A stretch of DNA of 64,000 nt from Cryobacterium breve (GTDB taxonomy: Bacteria; Actinomycetota; Actinomycetes; Actinomycetales; Microbacteriaceae): contig NZ_SOGJ01000023.1 of NCBI RefSeq assembly GCF_004402375.1, positions 124,001-188,000 on the forward strand, in the 5' to 3' direction. Below, in pieces: positions 41,310 to 50,006 of this stretch. A model generated the notes under the pieces. That model saw only the letters and a program-made list of their open reading frames with translations. It made no database searches and had not been told where the DNA came from. The translations under genes and the position numbers were made by a program. How positions within the stretch are numbered: position 1 is the first letter of the stretch; every line of letters starts with the position of its first letter.

Positions 41310-42491
41310 ATGCGAGTGGATCTGTTGACCAAGGAATACCCCCCGGAAATCTATGGCGGGGCTGGCGTGCATGTGGCAGAGCTCGTGAAGGCTCTCCGGA
41401 CCGATATCGACGTGTCCGTGCGATGTTTCGGTGCGCCTCGTGACGCGCCCGACACGCACGCGTACGAGGTGCCCGAGCAGCTGGCCGACGCGAACGCGAC
41501 CCTGGCGACGCTTGGGGTCGACCTTCAGATGGCCCAGGACGTGCAGGGTGCCGACATCGTGCACTCGCATACCTGGTATGCCAACGGAGCCGGTCACCTC
41601 GCGCAGCTCCTGCACGGGATCCCGCATGTCGTGACGGCGCACAGCTTGGAGCCGTTGCGCCCCTGGAAGGCCGAGCAGCTCGGCGGCGGCTACCGCGTGT
41701 CCAGCTGGATCGAGCGCACGGCGTTCGAGGCTGCGGATGCCGTCATCGCCGTCAGCGGGGGCATGCGCCGCGACATCTTGCGCAGCTACCCCGCGCTCGA
41801 CGCATCCCGCGTTCACGTCGTCTACAACGGCATCGACCTCGAACGATGGAAGCCCACCGACGACCTGGACACCGTGCGCGCACTGGGAATCGACCCGGAC
41901 CGGCCTGCCGTGGTCTTCGTTGGACGCATCACCAGACAGAAGGGCCTGCCGTACCTGCTCCGCGCCGCGGCCCTGCTGCCGCCGGAGGTGCAGCTGGTAT
42001 TGTGCGCCGGCGCTCCGGACACCCCGGGGATCCTGGCCGAGGTCACGGCCGGCGTCGAGGCGCTGCAGAAGGAACGGTCGGGCGTGGTCTGGATCGACCG
42101 GCTGCTGTCTCAGCCTGACCTGGCAGCCGTGCTGACGGCCGGCACGGTCTTCGTTTGCCCGTCTGTCTATGAGCCCCTCGGGATCGTCAACCTGGAGGCC
42201 ATGGCGTGTGGGTTACCGGTCGTCGGAACGGCTACCGGGGGCATCCCCGAAGTGGTTGCCGACGGTGTGACCGGCCGGCTCGTGCCGATCGACCAAGCCA
42301 CGGACGGAACCGGTACCCCTGTTGACCCCGACCTCTTCGTGGCAGACCTCTCTCGCACCCTGATCGAGGTGCTCGCCGACCCCGTGAGAGCTGCCGAGAT
42401 GGGACGTGCCGGCCGGGTACGGGCCGAGCAGATGTTCAGCTGGGCTCAGATCGCGACCCGCACCCGTGAGATCTACTCCTCACTGCTTTGA
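41310..42491 (+). CDS. glgA: Glycogen synthase, GT4 actinobacterial type
   Basis: A glycosyltransferase family 4 enzyme of 393 residues starting MRVDLLTKEYPPEIYGGAGVHV, typical of actinobacterial GlgA. The nucleotide-sugar region has VVFVGRITRQKGLPYLLRA near residue 205 and the E-x7-E motif in EPLGIVNLEAMACG. In mycobacteria the equivalent protein (GlgM) makes maltose 1-phosphate for the GlgE route, so either glycogen elongation or maltose 1-phosphate synthesis is possible. It is divergent from glgC, its likely ADP-glucose source. Confidence 0.9.
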   Translation: MRVDLLTKEYPPEIYGGAGVHVAELVKALRTDIDVSVRCFGAPRDAPDTHAYEVPEQLADANATLATLGVDLQMAQDVQGADIVHSHTWYANGAGHLAQLLHGIPHVVTAHSLEPLRPWKAEQLGGGYRVSSWIERTAFEAADAVIAVSGGMRRDILRSYPALDASRVHVVYNGIDLERWKPTDDLDTVRALGIDPDRPAVVFVGRITRQKGLPYLLRAAALLPPEVQLVLCAGAPDTPGILAEVTAGVEALQKERSGVVWIDRLLSQPDLAAVLTAGTVFVCPSVYEPLGIVNLEAMACGLPVVGTATGGIPEVVADGVTGRLVPIDQATDGTGTPVDPDLFVADLSRTLIEVLADPVRAAEMGRAGRVRAEQMFSWAQIATRTREIYSSLL

Positions 42492-42563
42492 CTCTCGTGC
42501 GACGGGTGCCGATGCGACGCGCGCGGCATCCGGCTCGCGTGTCTGCCGATCGGTGACGGCAGC

Positions 42564-42569
42564 TACCAT
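42564..42569 (+). promoter_or_regulatory. -10 box TACCAT of a probable leaderless transcript
   Basis: TACCAT ends six bases before the ATG of the ABC ATPase gene, which has no ribosome binding site. Confidence 0.4.
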
Positions 42570-42575
42570 GGTTGT

Positions 42576-43358
42576 ATGGTCAACGTTCTCCAATTCACCG
42601 ACGTTTCCGTCGTCCGGGATGGCACAACCATCCTCGACTCAGTGAACTGGAGTGTTGATGATGACCAGCGATGGGTGATCCTCGGCCCGAACGGGGCTGG
42701 CAAGACCACCCTGCTGCAGATCGCCGCCGCGCTGGTCCACCCATCGAAGGGCAAGGCCGTGGTGCTCGAAGAGCCCATCGGCCGTACCGACCTGTTCGAG
42801 CTTCGACCGCGCATCGGCTTCGCGTCGACGGCGATGGCCCGCCGGGTTCCGGCGAGTGAGAAGGTCATCGACGTCGTCATGACGGCCGCCTACTCGGTCA
42901 CCGGGCGCTGGACGGAAGAGTACGAGACCATCGACGAGCGCCGCGCCCAGCGGGTGCTGGGGGAGTGGAAGCTTGACGCTCTGGCCGCCCGCAAGTTCGG
43001 CACTCTCAGCGACGGAGAGCAGAAGCGCGTCCAGATCGCCCGCTCGATAATGACCGACCCCGAAGTCCTCCTGCTGGATGAACCGGCCGCGAGCCTCGAC
43101 CTCGGCGCCCGCGAAGAGCTGCTGCAGCTCCTCGGCGGCTATGCAAGTGAGCCGGGCTCACCAGCCATAATCATGGTCACCCACCATGTCGAGGAGATCC
43201 CCCTCGGGTTCACGCACGTGCTGCTCCTGTCCGGCGGCCGCATCGTCAGCGCCGGGCCCCTGGCCGATGCTCTGACCCCGGGAACACTGTCCGAGGCGTT
43301 CGGGCTTCCGATCGAGCTGCGCGAAACTGAAGGCCGGTTCAGCGCCCGCGCGGTCTAA
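42576..43358 (+). CDS. Orphan ABC ATP-binding protein
   Basis: A single ABC ATPase domain of 260 residues: Walker A GPNGAGKTT near residue 37, signature LSDGEQKRVQIARS (D in place of the usual second G), Walker B LLLDEPAASLDLGAR and the switch histidine in MVTHHVEEI. It resembles the YlmA/molybdate-importer-like ATPases. No membrane subunit or binding protein is adjacent, so its partner and substrate are unknown, and a non-transport role is possible. Confidence 0.88.
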   Translation: MVNVLQFTDVSVVRDGTTILDSVNWSVDDDQRWVILGPNGAGKTTLLQIAAALVHPSKGKAVVLEEPIGRTDLFELRPRIGFASTAMARRVPASEKVIDVVMTAAYSVTGRWTEEYETIDERRAQRVLGEWKLDALAARKFGTLSDGEQKRVQIARSIMTDPEVLLLDEPAASLDLGAREELLQLLGGYASEPGSPAIIMVTHHVEEIPLGFTHVLLLSGGRIVSAGPLADALTPGTLSEAFGLPIELRETEGRFSARAV

Positions 43359-43409
43359 CCGAAATCGGATGGCCGAGATCGGATGGCGGTCATCGCCACC
43401 GGATTCTGC

Positions 43410-43446
43410 TAAACTCGACAGTCGGTCCTAGGACCGCACGTTTTTT
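43410..43446 (+). promoter_or_regulatory. rpmE2 promoter with terminator-like leader hairpin
   Basis: TAAACT (43410-43415) looks like a -10 box. Just after the expected transcript start comes the palindrome CGGTCCTAGGACCG (43423-43436) and, four bases on, TTTTTT (43441-43446). This may be an attenuator at the start of the L31 message, or a terminator for the upstream gene. Confidence 0.4.
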
Positions 43447-43519
43447 CTGCCGCCCCTGGCGAGTCTGAAACCGCTCAGCGAAGCGCAACTCACCAATCGA
43501 ACAGCAATAAGGAAGTCTC

Positions 43520-43771
43520 ATGAAGTCTGACATTCACCCCACGTACGCTCCCGTGGTTTTCCGCGACCTCGCGTCGGGTGCGACGTTCCTTACCCGTTCG
43601 ACGGTCGGCAGTGCTAAGACCATCGAGTGGACTGACGGAGCGACCTACCCGGTCATCGACGTTGAAATCTCATCTGAGTCGCACCCGTTCTACACCGGCA
43701 AACAGCGCATCATGGACTCCGCCGGACGCGTCGAGAAGTTCAACTCGCGCTACAAGGGCTTCGGCAAGTAA
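43520..43771 (+). CDS. rpmE2: 50S ribosomal protein L31, type B
   Basis: Ribosomal protein L31 of 83 residues. It lacks the CxxC zinc motif of type A L31, so it is the zinc-free form (type B); such paralogues are often made under zinc limitation and controlled by Zur. Family signature [26 protein letters not shown] lies six bases before the ATG. It is single, with a strong terminator after it. No clear Zur box was recognised. Confidence 0.95.
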   Translation: MKSDIHPTYAPVVFRDLASGATFLTRSTVGSAKTIEWTDGATYPVIDVEISSESHPFYTGKQRIMDSAGRVEKFNSRYKGFGK

Positions 43772-43816
43772 CCACGCCGCACAGCCACACCATGCGCTGT
43801 ACACCACGGCGTGTAG

Positions 43817-43858
43817 CGCAGGAAGGGCGACCAGCTTCGGCTGGTCGCCCTTCCTGCG
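43817..43858. terminator. Strong bidirectional terminator after rpmE2
   Basis: A perfect 19-bp stem closed by a TTCG tetraloop, between rpmE2 and the converging exonuclease gene. Confidence 0.85.
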
Positions 43859-43893
43859 TTCGAGCCCGGGTCGTGCTGCTCGCGGAACCGTGG

Positions 43894-44580
43894 CTAGCGC
43901 TCGGGCCAGCCGCCGGCAGCAGTGAATTCCGGGTCGCGTTCGCGGCGCATATACGCCTGGAAATTCTCCGCCTGCTGCTGGGCCCACTGGCCCTGCAAGA
44001 CATGCAGTTCGCCGACGGTGACCGGCAGTGCCGTCAGATGCGCCCGGGCGATGGCCTGTGCGACCCGACCGGCGGCGATCGCGTCCGCGCCGGAGTCGTG
44101 GGCAGCATTGAGCGTGACGCCATAGAACGCACTGGTTACCTCAAGGGTTCGCTTTCCTTTACGGTAACGATCCACGGCCTTGTCGATGACCAGCGGATCG
44201 ACCACGGGCGAGGGGGTGTCGAGCGGGGTTACACCGTAGCGAATCGACTCCCGGTTGAGCAGGGTGAGGTCGTAGGGGGCGTTGTAGGCCACCAGGGGAA
44301 GCCCGCGAGCGAGATGCTCCCGGATGGTCGCCACGATCTCGGCGACGCCCTCCGCTGCGCGCCGACCGTTCTGCGCAGCGTGCTCGGTCGTGATTCCATG
44401 GACGTTCGTGGCCTGGGCAGGGATTTCGATGCCAGGGTCCAGTAGCCAGTCGACGCGCTCGAGCACTTCTCCGGCCACATCGATGATGGCCACGGTGGCC
44501 GACACGATACGGCTCGTCTCCACGTCGATGCCGGTCGTCTCGAGGTCGAAAACGGCGAGGGTGTCACTCCAGTTGCTCAT
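43894..44580 (-). CDS. DnaQ-like 3'-5' exonuclease (DEDDh)
   Basis: A 228-residue exonuclease domain protein annotated in relatives as a DNA polymerase III epsilon-like subunit. DEDDh residues are visible: DLETTG (residues 12-17), NAPYDLTLLN near residue 100, and HDSGADAIAAG near residue 160. It is a stand-alone protein without a polymerase-binding tail that I can see, so its role (proofreading, DNA repair or RNA turnover) is open. Confidence 0.85.
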   Translation of the reverse strand: MSNWSDTLAVFDLETTGIDVETSRIVSATVAIIDVAGEVLERVDWLLDPGIEIPAQATNVHGITTEHAAQNGRRAAEGVAEIVATIREHLARGLPLVAYNAPYDLTLLNRESIRYGVTPLDTPSPVVDPLVIDKAVDRYRKGKRTLEVTSAFYGVTLNAAHDSGADAIAAGRVAQAIARAHLTALPVTVGELHVLQGQWAQQQAENFQAYMRRERDPEFTAAGGWPER

Positions 44581-44658
44581 GGGGAAAGCCTATGGCCGAC
44601 CACTGTCATGCACGGGTGTCCACGCGTCCGTGCCGCCGAATCCGTGAACCAGGCCCGG

Positions 44659-46356
44659 TCAGCCGCAGTGCAGCCAGTAGAAATTCTGCGCCCCCAGGGT
44701 CAGGGTCACGGCGCCCTCCTCGTCGAAGCTCGGGAACACGGAGCCGCCGAAGATGTCGTAGAGATGCAGGCTGGTCAGGGCCGGGTCCTCGATGCGTACG
44801 GCGATCGGGTTGTGCGAGAAGCTGAAGACGCAGAGGAGCGTCTCCGGCTGATCCCCGAGGCTCGTTCCCGACCCGGTGTATTCGCGGGTGAAGGCCAGCA
44901 CCGACTCGTGGCTCGTGGACACCGCCCGCAGGGTGCCGAGCCCGAAGACCGGATGGCTCTTGCGCACATGGATGACGTTGCGCATCCAGTGCAGCAGCGA
45001 ATTAGACTGCGCCAGGTGCGATTCCACGTTGGTCTGCGTGTAGTTGAAGACCAGCGACTGTACGACCGGAAGAAACAGCTTCCCAGGGTCTGCAGCTGAG
45101 AAACCGGCGTTGCGGTCGGGTGTCCACTGCATGGGGGTGCGCGTGCTGTCCCGGTCGGGGAGCCAGATGTTGTCCCCCATTCCGATCTCGTCCCCGTAGT
45201 AGAGGAACGGACTACCGGGAAGTGCGAAGAGCAGGGCGTGGGCGAGCTCCATCTCAGCACGCGAATTGTCCAGCAGGGGGGCAAGGCGACGTCGGATGCC
45301 GACGTTCGCGCGCATTCGCGGGTCGTAGGCGTACCAACCGTACATGGCTTGACGGTACTCCTCGCTCACCATTTCCAGGGTCAGCTCGTCGTGATTGCGG
45401 AGGAAGACCGCCCAACCCGCGGCCGCGGGGATATCCGTAGTCTCGGAGAGCACCCGCACGAGCTCGCCGGCGCGCTGCGAGCGCAGGGAGTAGAAGATCC
45501 GGGGCATGACCGGGAAATCGAATGCCATATGACATTCCGGTTCGGGTTCGGACCCGAAGAATGCCGCCACCTCACGGGGCCACTGGTTTGCCTCGGCGAT
45601 GAGGATCCGGCCGGGATAATCCCGGTCCACCATCGTGCGCAATTTCCGGACGAATTCGTGGGTGGGCGGCTCGCCCTCCCCATTGCCCTCTTCGGACTCG
45701 TACAGATACGGAACGGCGTCGAGCCGGAATCCGTCGACGCCCAGGTCGAGCCAATAACGCACGATTTCGAGAATGGAGTCATGCACCTTCGGGTTGTCGA
45801 AGTTGAGGTCCGGTTGGTGCGAGAAGAACCGGTGGAAGTAGAACTGCCGTCGCACCGAGTCGAAGGCCCAGTTCGAGTCCTCCGTGTCGGTGAAGATGAT
45901 GCGGACGTGCGGGTACTTCTCGTCGGTGTCGCTCCACACGTAGAAATCGCCGTATGCACCGTCGGGATGCTTCCTGGACTGCTGAAACCAGTCGTGCTGA
46001 TCCGAAGTGTGGTTCAGCGGCAGGTCGATAATGAGGCGCAAATTGCGTTCGTGTGCCTTTGTGACCAGCTCCTTGAACTCCTCAAGGGTGCCGAATTCAG
46101 GCAGGATCGACCGGTAGTCGGTGACGTCGTAGCCGCCGTCCTTCAACGGGGAGGTGAAGAAGGGAGGAATCCAGAGCGCGTCGACGCCGAGCCATTGCAG
46201 ATAGTCGAGCCGGGAGATGAGACCGGCCAGGTCGCCCACGCCGTCGCCGTTGCTGTCGACGAACGAGCGCACCATCACTTCGTAGAACAGGGAACGTCGA
46301 TACCAGTGCGGGTCCAGGGTGAGCCCGGGGAGCTGGATGGGGGCGGTGAAGCTCAT
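44659..46356 (-). CDS. treS: Trehalose synthase (maltose alpha-D-glucosyltransferase)
   Basis: A GH13 enzyme that interconverts maltose and trehalose. The catalytic nucleophile is in GFRLDAVPYL, the acid/base glutamate in ILIAEANQW and the third aspartate in LRNHDEL. The order of motifs and 565 residues match TreS, with no maltokinase (Pep2) fusion. The start (MSFTAPIQLPG) has GGAAGGA five bases upstream. It is divergent from the hydrolase/glycosyltransferase pair. With glgC and glgA 3 kb away it supports a glycogen-trehalose economy useful against cold and desiccation. Confidence 0.94.
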   Translation of the reverse strand: MSFTAPIQLPGLTLDPHWYRRSLFYEVMVRSFVDSNGDGVGDLAGLISRLDYLQWLGVDALWIPPFFTSPLKDGGYDVTDYRSILPEFGTLEEFKELVTKAHERNLRLIIDLPLNHTSDQHDWFQQSRKHPDGAYGDFYVWSDTDEKYPHVRIIFTDTEDSNWAFDSVRRQFYFHRFFSHQPDLNFDNPKVHDSILEIVRYWLDLGVDGFRLDAVPYLYESEEGNGEGEPPTHEFVRKLRTMVDRDYPGRILIAEANQWPREVAAFFGSEPEPECHMAFDFPVMPRIFYSLRSQRAGELVRVLSETTDIPAAAGWAVFLRNHDELTLEMVSEEYRQAMYGWYAYDPRMRANVGIRRRLAPLLDNSRAEMELAHALLFALPGSPFLYYGDEIGMGDNIWLPDRDSTRTPMQWTPDRNAGFSAADPGKLFLPVVQSLVFNYTQTNVESHLAQSNSLLHWMRNVIHVRKSHPVFGLGTLRAVSTSHESVLAFTREYTGSGTSLGDQPETLLCVFSFSHNPIAVRIEDPALTSLHLYDIFGGSVFPSFDEEGAVTLTLGAQNFYWLHCG

Positions 46357-46386
46357 GGCGTTCCTTCCGGCGGCCATCAGCCGCCC

Positions 46387-46392
46387 TAAACT
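46387..46392 (+). promoter_or_regulatory. -10 box TAAACT of a probable leaderless transcript
   Basis: TAAACT ends seven bases before the ATG of the alpha/beta hydrolase gene. Confidence 0.45.
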
Positions 46393-46399
46393 TGGGTTG

Positions 46400-47299
46400 A
46401 TGAATGTTCCTTCGCCTTACGACGCCTTGCTCGCCCGGATTCCCGTGAGGGTTCGGGATGTCACGGTGTTCGGCAGCGTAACCCGTTATTGGGACTACGG
46501 CGATGCGGCCGCAGCCACCACGATTGTGATGGTGCACGGGTTCCGCGGGGACCACCACGGCCTCGAACCCGTGGTCGCCCAGCTGCCCGGATTCCGCATG
46601 ATTTCCCCTGACCTGCCCGGATTCGGCGAGTCCGGGGTGCTCACGGAGGCCAAGCACGACATCGACGGCTACGGCCGGTGGCTGGCGGAGTTCGTGGCGG
46701 CGCTGGCGTTGACCGGACGGGTGGTGGTGCTTGGGCACTCGTTCGGGTCTATCATCGTGGCCGCCGGTGTCGCGGGGGGACTGCACTCCGACGACGTGGT
46801 TCTGGTCAATCCCATAGCCGCTCCCGCCCTGTCCGGGCCGCGCGGTATCCTCACCCGCCTTGCTGTCTTCTACTACTGGGCGGCTGCTCGACTGCCGGAA
46901 GGCCTTGGCTTCGCGCTACTGCGCAACCGCGTCATCGTCAGGGTGATGAGCGTGACCATGGCGAAAACGTCGGACCCCGGGCTGCGTCGCTGGATTCACG
47001 ACCAGCACGACCGGTATTTCTCCGCGTTCGCGGACCGCCGGGTGGTGCTCGAGGCCTTCACCGCTTCGGTGGGCGCCGACGTGAGCGAGTTCGCCGCCGG
47101 CATCCCGCAGCGCACGCTGCTGATCGCGGCGGAGAAAGACGACATCACCCCGGTCGCGGCCCAGCACCGGTTGCAGGAGCTGTTCCCCGACGCCACCCTG
47201 CGGGTCCTTCCCGAGGTGGGGCACCTGATCCACTACGAGGTGCCGGCGCAGGCCGCCGACGCCGTGCGCCTCTTCCTCGCCGCGGAGGTCACGACATGA
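46400..47299 (+). CDS. Alpha/beta hydrolase
   Basis: A 299-residue alpha/beta hydrolase. The oxyanion region is VMVHGFRGDHHG, the nucleophile elbow GHSFGS near residue 114, an acidic residue in AEKDDITPV and the catalytic histidine in VGHLIHYE. The substrate is unknown. The ATG chosen follows a TAAACT box; the longer frame from 46319 overlaps treS. The stop overlaps the next gene's ATG by four bases, so hydrolase and glycosyltransferase are coupled, hinting at work on the same glycolipid or sugar ester. Confidence 0.87.
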   Translation: MNVPSPYDALLARIPVRVRDVTVFGSVTRYWDYGDAAAATTIVMVHGFRGDHHGLEPVVAQLPGFRMISPDLPGFGESGVLTEAKHDIDGYGRWLAEFVAALALTGRVVVLGHSFGSIIVAAGVAGGLHSDDVVLVNPIAAPALSGPRGILTRLAVFYYWAAARLPEGLGFALLRNRVIVRVMSVTMAKTSDPGLRRWIHDQHDRYFSAFADRRVVLEAFTASVGADVSEFAAGIPQRTLLIAAEKDDITPVAAQHRLQELFPDATLRVLPEVGHLIHYEVPAQAADAVRLFLAAEVTT

Positions 47300-48420
47300 G
47301 GATCGTGTTCGACTGTCGCTACACCCGGTTCGACCGGCATGACGGCATCAGTCGGTACACCGCCGGCCTGGTCACGGAGCTGGGCAAACTGCACCCGGTG
47401 ACCATGCTGATCTCCGACCACCGCCAGCTCGCCCTGCTTCCGGACCTGCCCTGGCAGCTTGTGAGCGCGCCCACCAGCATCCGGGAACCATTCATCGCCC
47501 GAAAGATCAATCAGTTGCGGCCCGACGTCGTGTTCACTCCGATGCAGACGATGGGCTCCTGGGGCCGGCAATACCGTCTGCTCCTCACCGTGCACGACCT
47601 GATCTACTACCGCAATCGCACCCCGCCGCGGGACCTGCCCAGCCTGCTGCGCCTCGCCTGGCGGATCTACCACTTGTCCTGGTGGCCGCAACGAATGCTG
47701 CTGAACCGGGCCGACGGTGTGGTGACCGTCTCGGAAACCACTCGCCGCCTGATCGAGGCGAACCGGCTGACCCGACGGCCGGTCACGGTCATCCACAATG
47801 CCGCGGACTCATTCTCGACACCGCCGACCCCGCGCTCGGCTCCAGACACGGGCAGCCTCGTCTATATGGGGTCGTTCATGCCCTACAAGAACGTGGAGAC
47901 GCTGGTGCGGGCGACGGCCGAGCTGCCGGACCACGAACTCCACCTGATGAGCCGGATCAGTGACGAGGAACGCGAACGACTCACCACCCTGGTGCCGCAG
48001 GCGAGGCTCGTCTTCCACAACGGAGTCGACGATGAGGAATATGCACGGGTGCTGAGCTCGGCGACCGCATTGGTCACGGCCTCGCTCGACGAGGGCTTCG
48101 GCATCCCGCTCGTCGAGGCGATGAGCCTGGGAATTCCCGTCGTGGTGAGCGACATCCCCATCTTCCGGGAGATCGGCCGCGACGCCGCGCTGTACTTCGA
48201 GCCCACGAGCAGCGACGCGCTGGTCGCGGCCGTGCGCCGGCTCGGCGCGGGGGAGTGGGCGGCCCGGTCCGCGGCATCCGTCCACGAGGCCGCCCGGTTC
48301 ACCTGGCGCGACTCCGCGGCCCGGCTCCTGGCATTGCTCACGGAGCCGGACGTCGACCCAGGTCGGATCAGCGACCCGCCCCGCAGCATCGCCCTCCCTG
48401 AGCCGACTCAGCCTGTGTAG
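47296..48420 (+). CDS. Family 4 glycosyltransferase (mannosyltransferase-like)
   Basis: A GT4 enzyme of 374 residues starting MRIVFDCRYTRFDRHDGISR, with LLTVHDLIYYR, VTVSETTRR, VYMGSFMPYKNVETLVRA and the E-x7-E segment DEGFGIPLVEAMSLGIPVV. It is typical of mannosyl- or rhamnosyltransferases using nucleotide sugars. The acceptor is unknown. It is coupled to the upstream hydrolase. Its last 13 bases overlap the end of the converging histidine phosphatase gene. The long frame beginning at 46678 is a shadow over the hydrolase gene. Confidence 0.88.
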   Translation: MRIVFDCRYTRFDRHDGISRYTAGLVTELGKLHPVTMLISDHRQLALLPDLPWQLVSAPTSIREPFIARKINQLRPDVVFTPMQTMGSWGRQYRLLLTVHDLIYYRNRTPPRDLPSLLRLAWRIYHLSWWPQRMLLNRADGVVTVSETTRRLIEANRLTRRPVTVIHNAADSFSTPPTPRSAPDTGSLVYMGSFMPYKNVETLVRATAELPDHELHLMSRISDEERERLTTLVPQARLVFHNGVDDEEYARVLSSATALVTASLDEGFGIPLVEAMSLGIPVVVSDIPIFREIGRDAALYFEPTSSDALVAAVRRLGAGEWAARSAASVHEAARFTWRDSAARLLALLTEPDVDPGRISDPPRSIALPEPTQPV

Positions 48421-49007
48421 TGCGTGTTCTCGGCCTCGCCACGCAGGGTCGCGTCGAAGTGCGTGAGCTCGAGCCGGCCAGCTCGCCAGACGAAGTCGTG
48501 CACCGAGCCGTTAGCGATGAGCTCGTTCTGGCGTGGTCGCTCTCCCGCCGTAGCGTGACGGAGCAGGGTGCCGATCACGCCGCCATGGCAGACCACGAGC
48601 ACCGACTGGCCACGGCGGGCCGCGGAGAGGCGCTCGAAGGCCGGTAGCACCCGGTCGAGCACTTCCTGCCTGGTCTCCAGGCCGGGGACGGTGACGCCGT
48701 CGGGAAAGCGGAGCTTTCGCTCGGCGAAGGTCAGGCCCTCGATCTGGCCGTGGTGGCGTTCGGTGAGCTCTGCGATGACCTCCGGGCTGGGCAAACCGAG
48801 TTCCCCGGCGATGATCCGGGCCGTCTCGTGCGCTCGGCCGAGCGGGCTGGTCACGATCGCATCCCAGCTGCGGGACTGCAGTCGCAGCCCGGCCTCGGCG
48901 GCCTGCGCTCGTCCCGTCGAATTGAGTGGGATATCGGTGCTGCCCTGGATGCGGGTGTGCAGATTCCACTCGGTCTGTCCGTGTCGCACAATCGAAAGTC
49001 TGGTCAT
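48408..49007 (-). CDS. Histidine phosphatase family protein
   Basis: A 199-residue phosphoglycerate mutase-like phosphatase. The catalytic RHGQTEWN is at residues 8-15, TSPLGRAHETA near residue 53, and the second histidine in VVCHGGVIG near residue 140. These enzymes act on various phosphate esters; no specific substrate can be named. It lies 46 bases after the sirtuin gene, probably in the same transcript. Confidence 0.9.
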   Translation of the reverse strand: MTRLSIVRHGQTEWNLHTRIQGSTDIPLNSTGRAQAAEAGLRLQSRSWDAIVTSPLGRAHETARIIAGELGLPSPEVIAELTERHHGQIEGLTFAERKLRFPDGVTVPGLETRQEVLDRVLPAFERLSAARRGQSVLVVCHGGVIGTLLRHATAGERPRQNELIANGSVHDFVWRAGRLELTHFDATLRGEAENTHYTG

Positions 49008-49053
49008 TCTGCCGTTCCTGTTGTCACCGGGAAAGTCTGGTCGCGCAGGCCGG

Positions 49054-49905
49054 TCAGCCGGCGAGCCGGTCGGCCAGCCCGGCCAACGACTCCGACGTGC
49101 CCGCTTCCAGCTTGATCATCGCCCGTCCGTCGCCCTTGGTCTCGCCGAGGTTGATGACGACGATCGGCAACTTGCGCCGGCGGGCCTGCTCCAGAAGGCG
49201 TATGCCCGAGTTGACGAACAGGGAGGAGCCGGCGATGATCAGGGCCTCCGCACCGGAGACGAGGGCCGTGGCCTCGGTGAACTTAACCGTGGGCACGAGT
49301 TCACCGAAGAAGACCACATTGGGTTTGAGCATGCCACCGCAGACCGAGCAGTCGGGGATGGTGAAGCCGTCGATGTCGGAGACGTCCGCGTCGCCGTCAG
49401 GGGCGGTGTTCACGGCGTCCGCTGTTCCCAGAGTCGGGTTGGCGGCTTCGAGGCGGCTGGCGACGCTGTCGCGGCCGAATGCCTGGTCGCAGTCCAGGCA
49501 CACGACGAGGTCCAGGGACCCATGCAGGTCCACGACGTGGCGCGACCCGGCGCGCGTGTGCAAGCCGTCCACGTTCTGGGTGATGACGCCGCTGATCAGC
49601 CCGCTGAGCTCGAGTCGGGCGAGGGACCGGTGTCCCAGGTTGGGCTCGGCGGCGCGAAACCGGTGCCAGCCAACGTGGCTGCCTGCCCAGTAGCGTTTGC
49701 GGGCACGCTCGTCGTTGATGAAGGTGTCGAAGTTCATCGGCGTGCGCACGGGGGCGCCCTTGCCGCGGTAGTCGGGGATGCCGGAGTCGGTGCTGAGGCC
49801 GGCACCGGTCAGAACCGCGGTGTGGCGGCCGCGGAGCAATTCGGCCACGGCGTCCAGCGCGGCGGCAGGGGCGACGGAGGCGACCGGAATCGTCTTGGTG
49901 GTCAT
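49054..49905 (-). CDS. NAD-dependent protein deacylase (sirtuin)
   Basis: A sirtuin of 283 residues. The NAD motif GAGLSTDSGIPDYRG is near residues 33-47, TQNVDGLHTRAG and the catalytic histidine in DLHGSL follow, and the zinc site is two Cys pairs (CLDCD and CSVCGG). It removes acyl groups from lysines using NAD. The start (MTTKTIPVAS) has GGAG four bases upstream; the start seven codons earlier is less likely. It shares a compact divergent promoter with the methyltransferase gene. Confidence 0.92.
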   Translation of the reverse strand: MTTKTIPVASVAPAAALDAVAELLRGRHTAVLTGAGLSTDSGIPDYRGKGAPVRTPMNFDTFINDERARKRYWAGSHVGWHRFRAAEPNLGHRSLARLELSGLISGVITQNVDGLHTRAGSRHVVDLHGSLDLVVCLDCDQAFGRDSVASRLEAANPTLGTADAVNTAPDGDADVSDIDGFTIPDCSVCGGMLKPNVVFFGELVPTVKFTEATALVSGAEALIIAGSSLFVNSGIRLLEQARRRKLPIVVINLGETKGDGRAMIKLEAGTSESLAGLADRLAG

Positions 49906-49928
49906 GGTGCTCCATCCTGTGTACACCG

Positions 49929-49938
49929 AGTCTAAACT
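49929..49938. promoter_or_regulatory. Overlapping divergent -10 boxes (sirtuin and RNA methyltransferase)
   Basis: AGTCTAAACT contains TAAACT on the plus strand (49933-49938) and TAGACT on the minus strand (49929-49934). They share two bases, so the two genes would compete for RNA polymerase. Confidence 0.45.
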
Positions 49939-50006
49939 CGTGAGTTTTCGAGTTGGACAGGGAACTGGCAGGCTGGTCAGATCTCCTCGTGAAAGGCGCC
50001 CCCGCT

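Noticed and set aside
43423..43446. tRNA-like or riboswitch structure before rpmE2
   Set aside because: Only one short palindrome and a T-run are present; no cloverleaf or known riboswitch pattern fits.
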